Below, piece after piece: positions 19,765-29,791 of a stretch of 64,000 nt of DNA. The position numbers and the translations under genes were made by a program. The stretch covers positions 1-64,000 of the forward strand of contig NZ_BFAQ01000019.1 in the NCBI RefSeq assembly GCF_002933855.1, read 5' to 3'. This stretch comes from Vibrio penaeicida. Lineage in GTDB: Bacteria > Pseudomonadota > Gammaproteobacteria > Enterobacterales > Vibrionaceae. Positions within the stretch are counted from its first letter, which is position 1; every line of letters starts with the position of its first letter. The notes beneath the pieces are model-generated. The model saw only the letters and a list, made by a program, of their open reading frames with translations. It did no database searches and was not told the origin of the DNA.

Positions 19765-20865
19765 TTATTGATTTTTATCGGTGCTTTCGACAATTGGCGG
19801 TTCTGCTTCATCGTCGTCATCCCGACTTTCAATTACGCCATGCGTTTCTTTCCACTTTTCCCAGCGCTGGTTGGCTAAGAACTGCATGTCGCTTGTTTTG
19901 TCTGCTTCATCGACAATTTCTTCGCCGAGTAAGTACTCGAAGATGTCTTCAAGAGTCACGATACCTTGAATCGTGCCGTATTCATCCACAATTAAAGAGA
20001 GCTGTACGCGCTGCGCCATCATTTGGTCAAACGCTTTCGGTAACCCTTTATTGTTTAAGATTACGTGGATAGGACGCATCACTGCCCCCAACTGTTTCTC
20101 ACCTTCGCCAGATTGACGCATTCTAAATAGCTCCAATCGATGGACAAAGCCAAGGATATTGTCGGTTTGTTGGCTGTAAACCAATGGGCGAGAAAAAGGC
20201 GTATCTTTATGGTCTTCTAAGAACTCATTGATCGTCATCTCAGCATTGACGCGAAAAACAACTGGGCGTGGCGTCATTACCTGAGTAACAGGCACATCTT
20301 GAATGTTCAGTAAGTTATGCAAAATACGAGATTCGCCTTCTGCAAATTCCCCTGATTCTTTCGCCAATATCGCCATGGCAGACAGTTCGTCACGCATTTT
20401 GGGTGCTTGATGCCCATGCGCTAGACGTTTGGTGATCTGTTCTGAAAACCAAACAAAGGGTGTCAATGCCCATACCATCCAACGGAGTGTCGTTGCCGCT
20501 GATGGTGCAAGCTGTCGCCAGTATGTTGCACCTATGGTCTTAGGAACAATTTCAGAGAAGACGAGAATACCGAACGTAAGTACCGCGGAAAATACGCCAA
20601 GCCATTGGCTACCAAATACAACAGCAGCTTGTGCACCTGCTGTGGCGGCGCCAATCGTGTGAGCAATCGTATTGAGCGTCAAGATGGAGGCAAGTGGTCT
20701 GTCTATGTCCTCCTTCAATTCATACAATTTTTGAGCCGACGGATGGCCTTGTTGTCGAAGCTGGGCAATATAGCTGGGGGTAATACTCAATAATACCGCT
20801 TCTAAAACTGAGCAGATAAATGACACTCCAATCGCAATGGAGACATATAAAGCGAGCAGTAACAT
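19765..20865 (-). CDS. CNNM transmembrane and CBS domain protein (CorB/hemolysin family)
   Basis: This inner-membrane protein of the CNNM/CorB family is linked to Mg2+ or other divalent cation export. The 366-residue product has about four membrane helices in the first 150 residues (the motif SEIVPKTIGATY is typical of CNNM domains) and a CBS pair around residues 190-325 (VMTPRPVVFRV; VDEYGTIQGIVTLEDIFE). The C-terminal CorC/HlyC transporter-associated domain of longer relatives is absent; instead there is a short acidic tail, ESRDDDDEAE. It is separate from hupA on the other strand. Confidence 0.85.
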   Translation of the reverse strand: MLLLALYVSIAIGVSFICSVLEAVLLSITPSYIAQLRQQGHPSAQKLYELKEDIDRPLASILTLNTIAHTIGAATAGAQAAVVFGSQWLGVFSAVLTFGILVFSEIVPKTIGATYWRQLAPSAATTLRWMVWALTPFVWFSEQITKRLAHGHQAPKMRDELSAMAILAKESGEFAEGESRILHNLLNIQDVPVTQVMTPRPVVFRVNAEMTINEFLEDHKDTPFSRPLVYSQQTDNILGFVHRLELFRMRQSGEGEKQLGAVMRPIHVILNNKGLPKAFDQMMAQRVQLSLIVDEYGTIQGIVTLEDIFEYLLGEEIVDEADKTSDMQFLANQRWEKWKETHGVIESRDDDDEAEPPIVESTDKNQ

Positions 20866-21127
20866 AGTTTCCTACAATCAATTGTTAGCGTCGATATCAA
20901 TAGAATCCCAATGGAAACTAACTATCGACTAAGTTATAAATCGGTTCTGAACAGGAGAAAAACAAGCTCAAGAGTGAGAAAACTCGTAACAAATTGTGAG
21001 GTAAAGCTCATAATCCGGCTAAAAAATCGGCAGAAGAGCGAAAGTGAGGTGACAAACCTTTGCCACAACAGGCATTTATGGATTACAGTGAATTAGATTT
21101 CGAAAAACATACAAGAAGGGAAACCTA
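20866..21127 (+). other. Intergenic region between the CNNM gene and hupA
   Basis: These 262 bases should carry the divergent promoters of the CNNM gene and hupA. I see TTGCCA at 21060 but no matching -10 box, and no gene. The hupA ribosome binding site is AAGGGAA, ten bases before the ATG. Confidence 0.35.
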
Positions 21128-21400
21128 ATGAACAAGACCCAACTCATCGACTTCATCGCAGAAAAAGCTGATCTATCTAAAGCACAAGCAAAAGCAGCTC
21201 TTGAAGCGACTCTTGGTGGAGTGACTGAAGCTCTTAAAGAGGGTGACCAGGTTCAACTTATCGGTTTTGGTACATTCAAAGTAAACCATCGTGCAGCTCG
21301 TACTGGTCGCAATCCTAAGACTGGCGACGAGATTCAAATTGCAGCAGCGAATGTTCCGGCATTTGTCGCTGGTAAAGCGCTGAAAGAATCAGTGAACTAA
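21128..21400 (+). CDS. hupA: DNA-binding protein HU-alpha
   Basis: HU is an abundant nucleoid protein that bends DNA without strict sequence preference. The 90-residue length is exact for the family; the sequence starts [18 protein letters not shown] and has the HU signature [18 protein letters not shown] in the DNA-binding arm. The choice of HU-alpha rather than HU-beta rests on sequence and the neighbours (purHD and the DUF1481 gene). Confidence 0.96.
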   Translation: MNKTQLIDFIAEKADLSKAQAKAALEATLGGVTEALKEGDQVQLIGFGTFKVNHRAARTGRNPKTGDEIQIAAANVPAFVAGKALKESVN

Positions 21401-21405
21401 TCTAT

Positions 21406-21439
21406 ACTACGCCGAGTTTTTACTCGGCGTAGTTATTTT
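21406..21439 (+). terminator. Hairpin after hupA (terminator or attenuator)
   Basis: A perfect 12-bp stem (ACTACGCCGAGT/ACTCGGCGTAGT) with a TTTT loop is followed by TATTTTA and then at once by the ATG of the lipoprotein gene at 21440. It can reduce expression of the lipoprotein relative to hupA, and leaves no room for a ribosome binding site outside the stem. Confidence 0.7.
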
Positions 21440-22138
21440 ATGAAGCGATACTTTTACGCACCTCTGTTACTCGCCACGCTAGTTGGCTGTTCTTCAAGTT
21501 CTAACGTACCTCAAGCTAACCAGTATTCTTATTATTCTGGTGGGCAGTCTATTGGGGATTCCACAAGCTTTTATTGGTTTACCAAAAGGCTAGGCAGTGC
21601 CTATTCGGCTGCTGACTATGTGACGTCTGGAGATTACGGTTACTACCGGACCGATTATGCTTGGCAAGGGGACGTACTGCGTGAGTTGATTCGAGAAGGT
21701 TATCGAACCAATGACGAGCAAGAGCTCGTGCCTTATCGTGTCCATTTACGATTTAGTGCTTCTGGTGAGGCTGTTTATCAACAGTTAAGGTTAGATGGTA
21801 AAGTTCTGCCTATTCCTGAGAAGCAAATCGAACGTTATCAGCAAGAAGCAAACTTTGTTGTTGAAACAACGGAAGCCCAAGACAAAGATAATCTAGAGCT
21901 TGTCCAAGGGTATTGGGATGGCGAAACATTTGAAACCTGTGATGACAGGGAGTACGAAAAGTTAGCCTTTAATCAGACACTCCCAAGCTTCGTGGTTAAT
22001 CGTTTATCTACAGTAGATAGCTATGTAGCGTTTATCGGTCAAAAAGAGCTTAAAACGCTTTCTGTGAATGATTTGCTGATGCTGTCAGAGGATAATCAGG
22101 ATTGTATTAAGCGCCCGTCGTTTATCGAGCAGAACTAA
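21440..22138 (+). CDS. DUF1481 lipoprotein (YjaH-like)
   Basis: The 232-residue protein starts with a short signal peptide and lipobox (LVGC, Cys17), so it should be a lipid-anchored envelope protein. The rest is soluble. It matches the DUF1481 family, represented in E. coli by yjaH directly downstream of hupA; function unknown. The start codon lies 39 bases after the hupA stop, right behind a strong hairpin, which suggests read-through or coupled expression at a low level. Confidence 0.8.
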   Translation: MKRYFYAPLLLATLVGCSSSSNVPQANQYSYYSGGQSIGDSTSFYWFTKRLGSAYSAADYVTSGDYGYYRTDYAWQGDVLRELIREGYRTNDEQELVPYRVHLRFSASGEAVYQQLRLDGKVLPIPEKQIERYQQEANFVVETTEAQDKDNLELVQGYWDGETFETCDDREYEKLAFNQTLPSFVVNRLSTVDSYVAFIGQKELKTLSVNDLLMLSEDNQDCIKRPSFIEQN

Positions 22139-22191
22139 GCTACAAATAAACTCAAAACTAACCGCTAAAAACTATCTGCTAATAATAGATA

Positions 22192-22224
22192 TAAAAAAGG
22201 CACTCACTGAGTGCCTTTGTTATT
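22192..22224. terminator. Bidirectional terminator between DUF1481 gene and purD
   Basis: AAAGGCACTC and GAGTGCCTTT pair around a three-base loop, with A-rich and T-rich flanks, between two convergent genes. Confidence 0.85.
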
Positions 22225-22241
22225 TTTAAACGCGTGAAACG

Positions 22242-23531
22242 TTATTTTTCTTGCTCACGAGCAATCGCTCGGTAACCAATGTCGCTGCGGTGGAATACAC
22301 CTTCCCAACGAATCTGTTTTGCAAGCTCGTAAGCACGTTGCTGTGCTTCCGATACGCTATTGCCCAGAGCGGTTGCACAAAGAACGCGGCCACCGTTTGT
22401 TACAATATCGCCATCTTTGTTTGCTGTACCTGCGTGGAATACTTTCTCGCCTGCGGTTTCCTGCTGAGGAAGACCTGAGATCACATCGCCTTTATTGTAA
22501 GCTGCAGGATAACCACCCGCTGCCAATACAATACCGATAGACGCACGTGAATCCCATTTAGATTCTGCTTGATCTAGCTTTTCGTCAATTGCAGCTAAAC
22601 ACAGTTCTACAAGATCGGATTCCATACGCATCATGATAGGCTGAGTTTCAGGGTCACCAAAGCGGCAGTTGTACTCAATCACTTTTGGCGTGCCGTCTTT
22701 GTCGATCATCAGACCTGCGTATAGGAAACCTGTGTATGGGTGGCCTTCAGAAGCCATGCCATTCACGGTAGGGTAAATAACTTCTTCCATGATGCGGTTG
22801 TGGATTTCTTGAGTGACGACAGGAGCTGGAGAGTATGCCCCCATACCGCCGGTGTTAGGACCTGTATCTTTATCGCCCACACGCTTGTGGTCTTGGCTGG
22901 TAGCCATTGGTAGAACGTTTTTACCGTCGACCATCACGATGAAGCTCGCTTCTTCGCCGTCTAGGAATTCTTCAATAACCACTCGACTGCCTGCTTCACC
23001 GAATGCATTGCCAGCCAACATATCTTTAATGGCATCTTCCGCTTCTTGCAATGTCACCGCAACGATTACGCCTTTACCAGCCGCAAGACCATCTGCTTTA
23101 ACAACAATTGGTGCGCCTTGTTCACGAACGTAAGCTAACGCAGGTTCAATTTCTGTAAAGTTAGCGTAAGCCCCTGTAGGAATGGCGTGACGTGCTAAGA
23201 AATCTTTTGTGAACGCTTTAGAGCCTTCAAGCTGAGCTGCAGCTTCTGTTGGACCAAATATAGGTAAGCCAGCTGCACGGAAGGCATCGACGACACCGAT
23301 AACTAACGGCGCTTCAGGGCCTACAATGGTCAGCTCAATGGCGTTTTCTTTGGCAAATGCGACAAGTGCTTCAATGTCTTCTACACCGATAGCGACGTTT
23401 TCGAGTTTAGGCTCAAGCGCTGTCCCTGCGTTGCCAGGTGCAACGAAAACAGTTTCAACATTTGGATTCTGTGCCGCTTTCCAGCCTAGTGCATGTTCAC
23501 GACCGCCGGCACCAATAATAAGTACATTCAT
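22242..23531 (-). CDS. purD: Phosphoribosylamine-glycine ligase
   Basis: PurD joins phosphoribosylamine and glycine (ATP-dependent), the second step of purine synthesis. The 429-residue protein (E. coli 429) begins [20 protein letters not shown], and has the ATP-grasp fold with [12 protein letters not shown] and [13 protein letters not shown]. It follows purH on the same strand, separated by 283 bases containing ERIC-like sequence. Confidence 0.98.
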   Translation of the reverse strand: MNVLIIGAGGREHALGWKAAQNPNVETVFVAPGNAGTALEPKLENVAIGVEDIEALVAFAKENAIELTIVGPEAPLVIGVVDAFRAAGLPIFGPTEAAAQLEGSKAFTKDFLARHAIPTGAYANFTEIEPALAYVREQGAPIVVKADGLAAGKGVIVAVTLQEAEDAIKDMLAGNAFGEAGSRVVIEEFLDGEEASFIVMVDGKNVLPMATSQDHKRVGDKDTGPNTGGMGAYSPAPVVTQEIHNRIMEEVIYPTVNGMASEGHPYTGFLYAGLMIDKDGTPKVIEYNCRFGDPETQPIMMRMESDLVELCLAAIDEKLDQAESKWDSRASIGIVLAAGGYPAAYNKGDVISGLPQQETAGEKVFHAGTANKDGDIVTNGGRVLCATALGNSVSEAQQRAYELAKQIRWEGVFHRSDIGYRAIAREQEK

Positions 23532-23692
23532 GTTTTAAAATCCTTATAGCTGCGCCAGAGCCTTTATTTCTGTGTCAAACATGCTCACTTATGGTCATAA
23601 GCTCCGCGTGTTTTCCTTGAACTAAAGTCACTGACTTGCTCTACGTATTTCAAATATCGGAATATTTAAAAAAACAAAATTATAAGTTTTGC

Positions 23693-23800
23693 TTAAAGTA
23701 GTTGGTGATGTGGCTAGGCAACAATTGAGCCCATCCCCGGGAGCATAGCCAGCTATGTGACCGGGGTGGGTGAAAGTAGCTGACGACGCCACAGTGCCAA
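23693..23800 (-). repeat. ERIC-like element between purH and purD
   Basis: The core CCCCGGGAGCATAG and CTATGTGACCGGGG (23735-23767), followed by TGGGTGAA and a GCTGACGACGCCAC segment, follows the ERIC consensus known from enterobacteria and vibrios. Boundaries are approximate and the assigned strand is nominal, because the element is an imperfect palindrome. Transcribed in the purHD message it would form a large hairpin. Confidence 0.7.
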
Positions 23801-23814
23801 ATACGATGAGGAAA

Positions 23815-25407
23815 TTAGTGGCGGAAGTGACGCATGCCAGTAAAGATCATCGCCATGCCGTGTTCATCTGCAGCTGCAATAACTTCGTCATCACGCATGG
23901 ATCCACCTGGTTGAATCACGCACTTGATGCCCGCTTCTGCAGCGGCATCGATACCATCGCGGAATGGGAAGAATGCGTCAGAGGCCATAACACAGCCCTC
24001 AACTTGAAGACCTTCGTCTGCGGCTTTGATACCAGCGATTTTCGCTGAGTAAACGCGGCTCATTTGACCAGCGCCCACACCAATAGTCATGTCGCCTTTC
24101 GAATAAACGATCGCGTTGGATTTCACGTACTTCGCAACTTTCCAACAGAATAGCGCGTCTTTTAGCTCTTCTTCTGTTGGTTGGCGTTTAGAAACCACTT
24201 TAAGGTCAGACGCTTCAACCATACCTTGGTCACGATCTTGAACTAACAGTCCACCGTTAACGCGTTTTACGTCAAAGCCAGTTGTCTTAGTTGTCCACTC
24301 GCCACACTCAAGTAGGCGAAGGTTTTTCTTAGCCGCTACGATTTCTACTGCTTCAGCTGAAACAGAAGGGGCAATGATAACTTCAACGAATTGACGTTCG
24401 GTGATAGCCGTTGCTGTTGCAGCGTCTAGTTCACGGTTGAATGCGATGATACCGCCAAATGCAGACGTTGGATCCGTTTTGAATGCGCGGTCGTAAGCTT
24501 CTAGGATGTTTTCACCTAGTGCTACGCCACATGGGTTAGCGTGCTTAACGATCACACATGCTGGCTCGTCGAATTCTTTCACACACTCAAGAGCTGCGTC
24601 AGTGTCAGCGATGTTGTTGTAAGACAGTGCTTTACCTTGGATTTGGCGAGCAGTAGACACTGATGCTTCTTCAGGGTTTGCTTCAACGTAGAATGCTGCA
24701 GCTTGGTGGCTGTTCTCACCGTAGCGCATGTCTTGTTTTTTCTCGAACTGTTGGTTGAACGTGCGAGGGAACTTGCTTTCTTCATCACCTTCTTTGTTCT
24801 CGCCGTAGCTAGGAACCATAGTGCCGAAGTAGTTAGCGATCATGCCGTCGTAAGAAGCTGTGTGCTCGAATGCAGCGATAGCTAGGTCGAAGCGAGTCTC
24901 TAGGGTTAGAGATTTGTCGTTTGCGTCCATTTCAGCCACAACACGGTCGTAGTCGTGTGCGTTCACAACGATAGTGACGTCTTTGTGGTTTTTCGCTGCA
25001 GAGCGAACCATTGTTGGACCACCGATATCGATGTTCTCAACAGCGTCAGCAAGGGTGCAACCTTCTTTAGCTACAGTTTCTGCGAATGGGTATAGGTTAA
25101 CCACAACCATATCGATTGGGTTGATGCCGTGTGTTTCCATGATCGCATCGTCTTGACCGCGACGACCAAGAACACCACCGTGAACTTTTGGATGAAGCGT
25201 TTTAACGCGACCGTCCATCATCTCAGGGAATCCGGTGTAATCGGATACTTCGGTTACAGAGATGCCTTGTTCGGCAAGAAGGCGGGCTGTGCCACCAGTA
25301 GACAGGATATCAACACCGCGGTCAGCAAGAGATTTTGCAAACTCAACGATACCAGTTTTGTCTGATACGCTGATAAGAGCGCGGCGAATAGGACGAGCGT
25401 TATTCAT
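23815..25407 (-). CDS. purH: Bifunctional AICAR formyltransferase / IMP cyclohydrolase
   Basis: PurH catalyses the last two steps of IMP synthesis. The 530-residue protein (E. coli 529) has the N-terminal cyclohydrolase domain ([35 protein letters not shown]) and the formyltransferase domain ([26 protein letters not shown]). It ends DMRHFRH-like (GMRHFRH). ATG 25407 aligns with E. coli; in-frame starts at 25416 and 25431 are possible. It is first in the purHD operon and is preceded by a candidate PurR box. Confidence 0.97.
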   Translation of the reverse strand: MNNARPIRRALISVSDKTGIVEFAKSLADRGVDILSTGGTARLLAEQGISVTEVSDYTGFPEMMDGRVKTLHPKVHGGVLGRRGQDDAIMETHGINPIDMVVVNLYPFAETVAKEGCTLADAVENIDIGGPTMVRSAAKNHKDVTIVVNAHDYDRVVAEMDANDKSLTLETRFDLAIAAFEHTASYDGMIANYFGTMVPSYGENKEGDEESKFPRTFNQQFEKKQDMRYGENSHQAAAFYVEANPEEASVSTARQIQGKALSYNNIADTDAALECVKEFDEPACVIVKHANPCGVALGENILEAYDRAFKTDPTSAFGGIIAFNRELDAATATAITERQFVEVIIAPSVSAEAVEIVAAKKNLRLLECGEWTTKTTGFDVKRVNGGLLVQDRDQGMVEASDLKVVSKRQPTEEELKDALFCWKVAKYVKSNAIVYSKGDMTIGVGAGQMSRVYSAKIAGIKAADEGLQVEGCVMASDAFFPFRDGIDAAAEAGIKCVIQPGGSMRDDEVIAAADEHGMAMIFTGMRHFRH

Positions 25408-25729
25408 TGCTTCCATCTTCCTCAAATTCACAGAGTAGTTAGATTAAAGATATTTGCCAAAAATGTACTTGTTCTTACGCCCATTAAGGATAAATAGAAT
25501 TATCATTCCTTAGGTCATGCCATTATTATTAGAGGCATGTGAGCAAAGATATTGGCCAGTTTTGGTAAAGACCTTTGATTGGTCGATGTATTCATTTCAA
25601 CTCGAAATTTGATGGCGCGTATTCTAACTAAATTATTACAAAAAAGCTCGCGCAATCGTTTGGCGTCACAAAAATAATTAGGAAAATCCGTTTTTGACAC
25701 CAAAATCGTAACAATAAGGTTAAAAAAAC
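25408..25729. other. Divergent regulatory region between purH and zntR
   Basis: These 322 bases hold no gene that I can support. Besides the PurR-like site there is TTGACA at 25694-25699 (plus strand, zntR side) without a good -10, and a CATGCC/GGCATG hairpin in the purH leader (25516-25539). Confidence 0.4.
25650..25665 (-). promoter_or_regulatory. Candidate PurR operator upstream of purHD
   Basis: GCGCAATCGTTTGGCG matches the PurR consensus ACGCAAACGTTTTCGT at about 11 of 16 positions including the central CG. It lies 243 bases before the purH start, close to the zntR promoter region, so it would imply a long purH leader or an upstream promoter. The match is partial. Confidence 0.4.
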
Positions 25730-26173
25730 ATGTTTCAGATTGGTGAGTTAGCCAAAAGGTGCGAAGTCAGTACTGACACCTTGCGCTTTTACGAAAAGAA
25801 TAAACTGATATCGCCGGCTGGCCGAAGTGAGTCCGGTTATCGGCTTTATGATGAAGAAAATCAAAAACAGGTTCAGTTTATCCTCAAATCCAAATCTCTT
25901 GGGTTGAGTTTGGATGAAATTCGTGAACTTTTAGATATTAAGTTAGAAGCGACAGAACACAGTTGCGCTGAAGTTAAGTCGATCACGTCAGCGAAACTGA
26001 CTCTTATCGATGAAAAAATTCATGACTTAACACGAATTCGTCGAGCATTGAAGAAAATCAATGATGCGTGCTGTGGGCACGTCGATGACGATGCTAGCCA
26101 TTGTTCAATTCTTGAGGCATTGGCAGGAGAAAAAGTGCATGGTCGTGGAGTTTGCTGTGATGAGCGACAATAA
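25730..26173 (+). CDS. zntR: Zn(II)-responsive MerR-family regulator
   Basis: ZntR activates zinc export genes when zinc binds. The 147-residue protein has the MerR helix-turn-helix and wing (IGELAKRCEVSTDTLRFYEK) and the zinc-sensing residues at the expected places: Cys79 in EHSC, Cys114-Cys115 in DACCG, and the late HCS motif (Cys125), which distinguish ZntR from CueR. No zntA-type exporter is in the window, so its target lies elsewhere. zntR also follows purHD in other vibrios as far as I recall. Confidence 0.9.
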   Translation: MFQIGELAKRCEVSTDTLRFYEKNKLISPAGRSESGYRLYDEENQKQVQFILKSKSLGLSLDEIRELLDIKLEATEHSCAEVKSITSAKLTLIDEKIHDLTRIRRALKKINDACCGHVDDDASHCSILEALAGEKVHGRGVCCDERQ

Positions 26174-26216
26174 ATCACGTCGCTTAAAATAGCTATTCGG
26201 TTTAATTGTGAATGAA

Positions 26217-26242
26217 AATGGGCAGCTATGGAGCTGCCCATT
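26217..26242. terminator. Hairpin between zntR and the alcohol dehydrogenase gene
   Basis: AATGGGCAGCT and AGCTGCCCATT form an 11-bp perfect stem with loop ATGG between two convergent genes. There is no long T run on either side, so termination strength is uncertain. Confidence 0.6.
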
Positions 26243-26284
26243 GTGTGTCTGCAGTTTAGGATTACTGAGTTTGGTAACGGAAGG

Positions 26285-27298
26285 TTACGCAAATTCCATC
26301 ACGATTCGACCCGTAATTTCACCTTTTTCCATATCGGCAAAGATGTCATTGATGTCTTCAAGCTGCTTTACTTCCGTGATGGCTTTCACTTTACCATCAG
26401 CGGCAAATTGCAGACATTCTTGCAGATCTTTTCGCGTACCTACAATAGAACCAATCACCTTCACACCATTCAATACGGTATCAAAAATAGGGATAGGCAT
26501 GTCTTCAGGGGGCAACCCAACCAATACGCATGAACCGCCACGTCGGATGGCTCTGTATGCTTCTTGGAACGCAGGTTTGGATACTGCGGTGCAGACAACA
26601 CCATGTACCCCTCCAACTAGCTCCTGAATGACTTCAGAAGGCTTTTGCTTCATGAAATCGATACAATGAGTTGCGCCTAGTTCTTTTGCCAGTGCCAGCT
26701 TCTCATCTCCGGTATCCACCGCGATGACATTCATACCCATAGCTACTGCGTATTGAATCGCCAAGTGACCTAAACCACCTGCACCAATAATCGCGACCCA
26801 TTGCCCAGGCTTTACACTGGTGACTTTCAAGGCTTTGTAGGTGGTTACGCCAGCACAGAATAAAGGTGCGGCATCGACGTAATTGAGACCTTCAGGGATT
26901 TTAATCGCATATTCGCCATTCGCGAGGCAGTATTCAGCATACCCGCCATCGACAGAGTAGCCTGCATTATGCTGATCGAGACAAAGGGTTTCTTGACCTT
27001 CTAAGCAGTAATCACAATGCCCACAAGCACTATACAACCACGGAATTCCAACGCGATCCCCCACTTTTAAATGATGGATCTCACTGCCGACTTCGACGAC
27101 TTCACCTACGCCTTCATGTCCGGGGACAAGTGGCATTTTAGGTTTCACGGGCCAATCGCCATGACAGGCGTGCAAATCGGTGTGGCATACGCCACAAGCG
27201 TGGATCTTAACTAACACATCGCGTGCCTTTACATTAGGCAGCGGAATATCTTTGATGACCAGTGGTCCTTTAAACTCATTCACCACAGCGGCTTTCAT
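26285..27298 (-). CDS. adhP: Zinc-dependent alcohol dehydrogenase (AdhP type)
   Basis: It interconverts ethanol or other primary alcohols and aldehydes with NAD. The 337-residue protein (E. coli AdhP 336) has catalytic zinc ligands in GVCHTD (Cys38) and PGHEGVG, the structural zinc cysteines in [10 protein letters not shown] followed by a fourth Cys, and the NAD-binding [12 protein letters not shown] 27298 has GGAG eight bases upstream; the ATG four codons earlier contains that GGAG and is rejected. A Fur-like box lies about 30 bases upstream. The gene is probably monocistronic. Confidence 0.92.
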   Translation of the reverse strand: MKAAVVNEFKGPLVIKDIPLPNVKARDVLVKIHACGVCHTDLHACHGDWPVKPKMPLVPGHEGVGEVVEVGSEIHHLKVGDRVGIPWLYSACGHCDYCLEGQETLCLDQHNAGYSVDGGYAEYCLANGEYAIKIPEGLNYVDAAPLFCAGVTTYKALKVTSVKPGQWVAIIGAGGLGHLAIQYAVAMGMNVIAVDTGDEKLALAKELGATHCIDFMKQKPSEVIQELVGGVHGVVCTAVSKPAFQEAYRAIRRGGSCVLVGLPPEDMPIPIFDTVLNGVKVIGSIVGTRKDLQECLQFAADGKVKAITEVKQLEDINDIFADMEKGEITGRIVMEFA

Positions 27299-27328
27299 GG
27301 GATTCTCCATCAGTGACTAAATGTTTTC

Positions 27329-27347
27329 GATAATCATTCTCATTTAT
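27329..27347 (-). promoter_or_regulatory. Candidate Fur box upstream of adhP
   Basis: Read on the minus strand the site is ATAAATGAGAATGATTATC, which fits the 19-bp Fur consensus (GATAATGATAATCATTATC) at about 14 positions. It lies 31-49 bases before the adhP start, where bound Fur would cover the promoter or early leader. Confidence 0.5.
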
Positions 27348-27423
27348 ATGATATGAATTTAAATTGATATTGGTCACGAAAGGTGATGAAAATGAAATGC
27401 GGTTTCCGGTGTGTGATAGACAA

Positions 27424-27451
27424 CAAAAAAACGCCACTTGATGTGGCGCTT
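27424..27451 (-). terminator. Terminator of the chemoreceptor gene
   Basis: CGCCAC and GTGGCG arms with a seven-A run to the left (a T7 tail on the minus strand), 32 bases beyond the chemoreceptor stop. Confidence 0.85.
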
Positions 27452-27482
27452 TAGGGGGGTATCTAGTCCCAATTTGAATTAT

Positions 27483-29126
27483 TTAAACCTTGAAATGGTG
27501 GATAATTTTTTGGAGGTTTTGTCCATTGCCAAGCAACACTTCACTTGCTTGTGCAACTTGCGTTGCTTGGGCTGCCGATTGGTCGCTGTTTTCAGAAATG
27601 ATGACCAAATTTTTACTGATTTCTTCGGTAGCAAGAGTTTGCTGGGCACTGGAATCAGCAATTTGCTGATTAAGTTCCAGGATATGGCTGATTTGCTGCC
27701 CAATATCGGCCAGTGTTTCTCGTGCTTCCTTAGCTTGCTCGTGGGTGGCATTGGATTGGACTTGTGTTTTCTCCATTGCAGAGGTGACGGTTTTTGCTCT
27801 GGCTTGGAGGTTGCCGACAATTTGCTCTATCTCGTCAGTGCTTGCTTGCGTCCGAGTTGCTAAGGTGCGTACTTCATCGGCAACCACCGCGAATCCTCGT
27901 CCTTGCTCACCCGCACGAGCTGCTTCAATAGCAGCGTTGAGCGCCAATAAGTTAGTCTGTTCGGCAATACCCCGAATAACATCCAATACCGTGCTCACCG
28001 TTTCAGAATCTTGAGCGAGTTGAAGGGTACTTTTTTCCGTTTCTGTCAGTAGATCAGACAGCGAACTCATATGGCTCGTTGCACTGTCGATCACATTAAC
28101 CCCTTGCTCTCCTAATTGTGCGGCTTGCTGCGCAGCATCTGCGGCAGAAGAGGCTGACGTAGCGACTTCTTGATTGCTGGCGTGAAGCTCATTCATCGCA
28201 GAGGCGACCGTATCGACGGATTGATGTTGTTCACCCGCCTTCATTGAAGCATCTGACGCGACTTGGTTAAGCTGTGTTGCGGCGCTAGTGATGCCTTCAC
28301 TTACCGGAATCATGTCGGTGACAATGGAGCGTATTTTGTTGGTAAATAGATTAAAAGCCGCTGCAATGTGGCTGAGTTCATCCTTGCCATCAGAAGGTAA
28401 ATCTTTGGTGAGATCACCATCTCCTTCGGCGATATCGTTAAGTGCTTCTTCGGCTTCAACGCAAGGTTTGGTAATGCTGTAGCCAAACCAAGTGGCAATC
28501 AACGCCATGGTAATCAAGCAGGCTATGATAATCATAATGATTGACTGAGCGCGCTCCCAAAACAGTGCGTCTACATCATCAATGTATACCCCACTTCCGA
28601 CAATCCACCCCCATGGTTTATGGAGCTTTACATAAGACACTTTTTCTACGTCTACTTCCGAACCCGGTTTCGGCCACATGTAATTGACGAATCCACCGCC
28701 GTTGTTTCGTTTAACCTCGTTAACGAATTCAATGAACAGTGATTTTCCCGTGGGATCTTTTACACCGGACAAATCCTTACCATTAAGTTGAGGTTTAATC
28801 GGGTGGTTAACCATATAAGGGCGGGTATCGTTTACCCAGAAGTAGTCACTTTTCTCGTACCGCAGCCCATTTAAAGCGGACTTAGCTTGGGTCTGTGCTT
28901 CTACTTTAGAAAGCGTTCCATTTTTTTCGAGTTGGTAAAAATGATTAATTACACTGTGTGCTGTTTCGACCAAATGACGAGTTTTTACTTGTTTAGCGGT
29001 GAGCAGGTCACCGTAGTAAGCGTATTTTATGTAGGCAAGTGGGGCGAGCATCAGTAACGCAATAGTGAGCGTCATAATGTACAGCCGTGATTTGATGGAT
29101 ACGGAGCGCAAGCTAATTCCATTCAT
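27483..29126 (-). CDS. Methyl-accepting chemotaxis protein with a single Cache domain
   Basis: This is an inner-membrane chemoreceptor that signals to CheA/CheW. The 547-residue protein has TM1 (about 13-33), a periplasmic single Cache (sCache_2) domain with the typical [16 protein letters not shown] and [17 protein letters not shown]2 (about 190-212), a HAMP domain and a cytoplasmic coiled coil whose hairpin tip carries the invariant [20 protein letters not shown]. Cache domains of this type often bind small carboxylates; the ligand here is unknown. No chemotaxis genes are adjacent, so it is an orphan receptor with its own terminator. Confidence 0.93.
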   Translation of the reverse strand: MNGISLRSVSIKSRLYIMTLTIALLMLAPLAYIKYAYYGDLLTAKQVKTRHLVETAHSVINHFYQLEKNGTLSKVEAQTQAKSALNGLRYEKSDYFWVNDTRPYMVNHPIKPQLNGKDLSGVKDPTGKSLFIEFVNEVKRNNGGGFVNYMWPKPGSEVDVEKVSYVKLHKPWGWIVGSGVYIDDVDALFWERAQSIIMIIIACLITMALIATWFGYSITKPCVEAEEALNDIAEGDGDLTKDLPSDGKDELSHIAAAFNLFTNKIRSIVTDMIPVSEGITSAATQLNQVASDASMKAGEQHQSVDTVASAMNELHASNQEVATSASSAADAAQQAAQLGEQGVNVIDSATSHMSSLSDLLTETEKSTLQLAQDSETVSTVLDVIRGIAEQTNLLALNAAIEAARAGEQGRGFAVVADEVRTLATRTQASTDEIEQIVGNLQARAKTVTSAMEKTQVQSNATHEQAKEARETLADIGQQISHILELNQQIADSSAQQTLATEEISKNLVIISENSDQSAAQATQVAQASEVLLGNGQNLQKIIHHFKV

Positions 29127-29412
29127 AGCGACAATCCTTTGTTAATTGACTCATTCGCGAAGCGTTATTCTTATTGTTAAGGTTACGCAGGGTTCGTAAC
29201 ACGTTGCCAACGTGTGCCAAATTTAAGTTAACCTTTAACTGATTATAAAAAGGTGAGCTGAATGGATAAATTCGACCAAAGACGCACAAAACAACTAAAT
29301 ACGTGCTTTTTTGACGATAGGTTAAGTATTTGCTTATACAGAAAAATGCCTTATGAGCTTTTGAGTAATGAGCTTGGGCTTTATATGAATGAGGGTGAGA
29401 TTTTGATTCCAA
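29127..29412. other. Intergenic region upstream of the chemoreceptor gene
   Basis: No gene is visible. The main feature is a perfect 7-bp dyad ACACGTT-GCC-AACGTGT at 29199-29215, about 75-90 bases before the chemoreceptor start, which could be an operator. I could not identify a clear sigma-70, sigma-28 or sigma-54 promoter. Confidence 0.35.
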
Positions 29413-29445
29413 TAAAAAAGCCCTGACCAAGAGGTCAGGGCTTTA
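29413..29445 (-). terminator. Terminator of the dusB-fis operon
   Basis: AAGCCCTGACC and GGTCAGGGCTT (11-bp stem, loop AAGA), with a T6 tail on the minus strand, 27 bases after the fis stop. Confidence 0.93.
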
Positions 29446-29471
29446 AAATTCGGAAGAAAGCTAATCTTTGA

Positions 29472-29768
29472 TTAGTTCATACCGTATTTTTTAAGTTTCT
29501 TACGAAGCGTACCGCGGTTGATACCCATCATAGTTGCTGCGCGTGTTTGGTTACCACGAGTGTATTGCATGATGGTGTCTAGTAGTGGCTGCTCTACTTC
29601 TGCCAATACTAGTTCGTACAGGTCGTTGACTTCCTGGCCATTAAGTTGAGCAAGGTAGTTTTTAAGAGACGCTTTTACTGAGTCACGTAATGGCTTTTGA
29701 GTGATCTGGTCTTGTGAGGTCACTGTAGTTACTGTCAATGCTTCGGAAGTCAGATTTTGTTCGAACAT
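29472..29768 (-). CDS. fis: Nucleoid-associated protein Fis
   Basis: Fis bends DNA and activates rRNA and tRNA promoters in fast growth. The 98-residue length is exact, and the C-terminal helix-turn-helix ([20 protein letters not shown]) is identical in type to enteric Fis. It follows dusB by 23 bases, the conserved dusB-fis operon. Confidence 0.97.
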   Translation of the reverse strand: MFEQNLTSEALTVTTVTSQDQITQKPLRDSVKASLKNYLAQLNGQEVNDLYELVLAEVEQPLLDTIMQYTRGNQTRAATMMGINRGTLRKKLKKYGMN

Positions 29769-29791
29769 ATTCGGTCTAGCTCTTTCTGTAA

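Noticed and set aside
20911..21096. Small open frame before hupA
   Set aside because: Basic, low-complexity product without ribosome binding site; more likely promoter DNA of hupA.
29195..29222. Sigma-54 promoter for the chemoreceptor (TGGCACACGTTGGCAA on the minus strand)
   Set aside because: The distance between GG and GC is one base too short; sigma-54 promoters tolerate this poorly, and the sequence is explained by the dyad.
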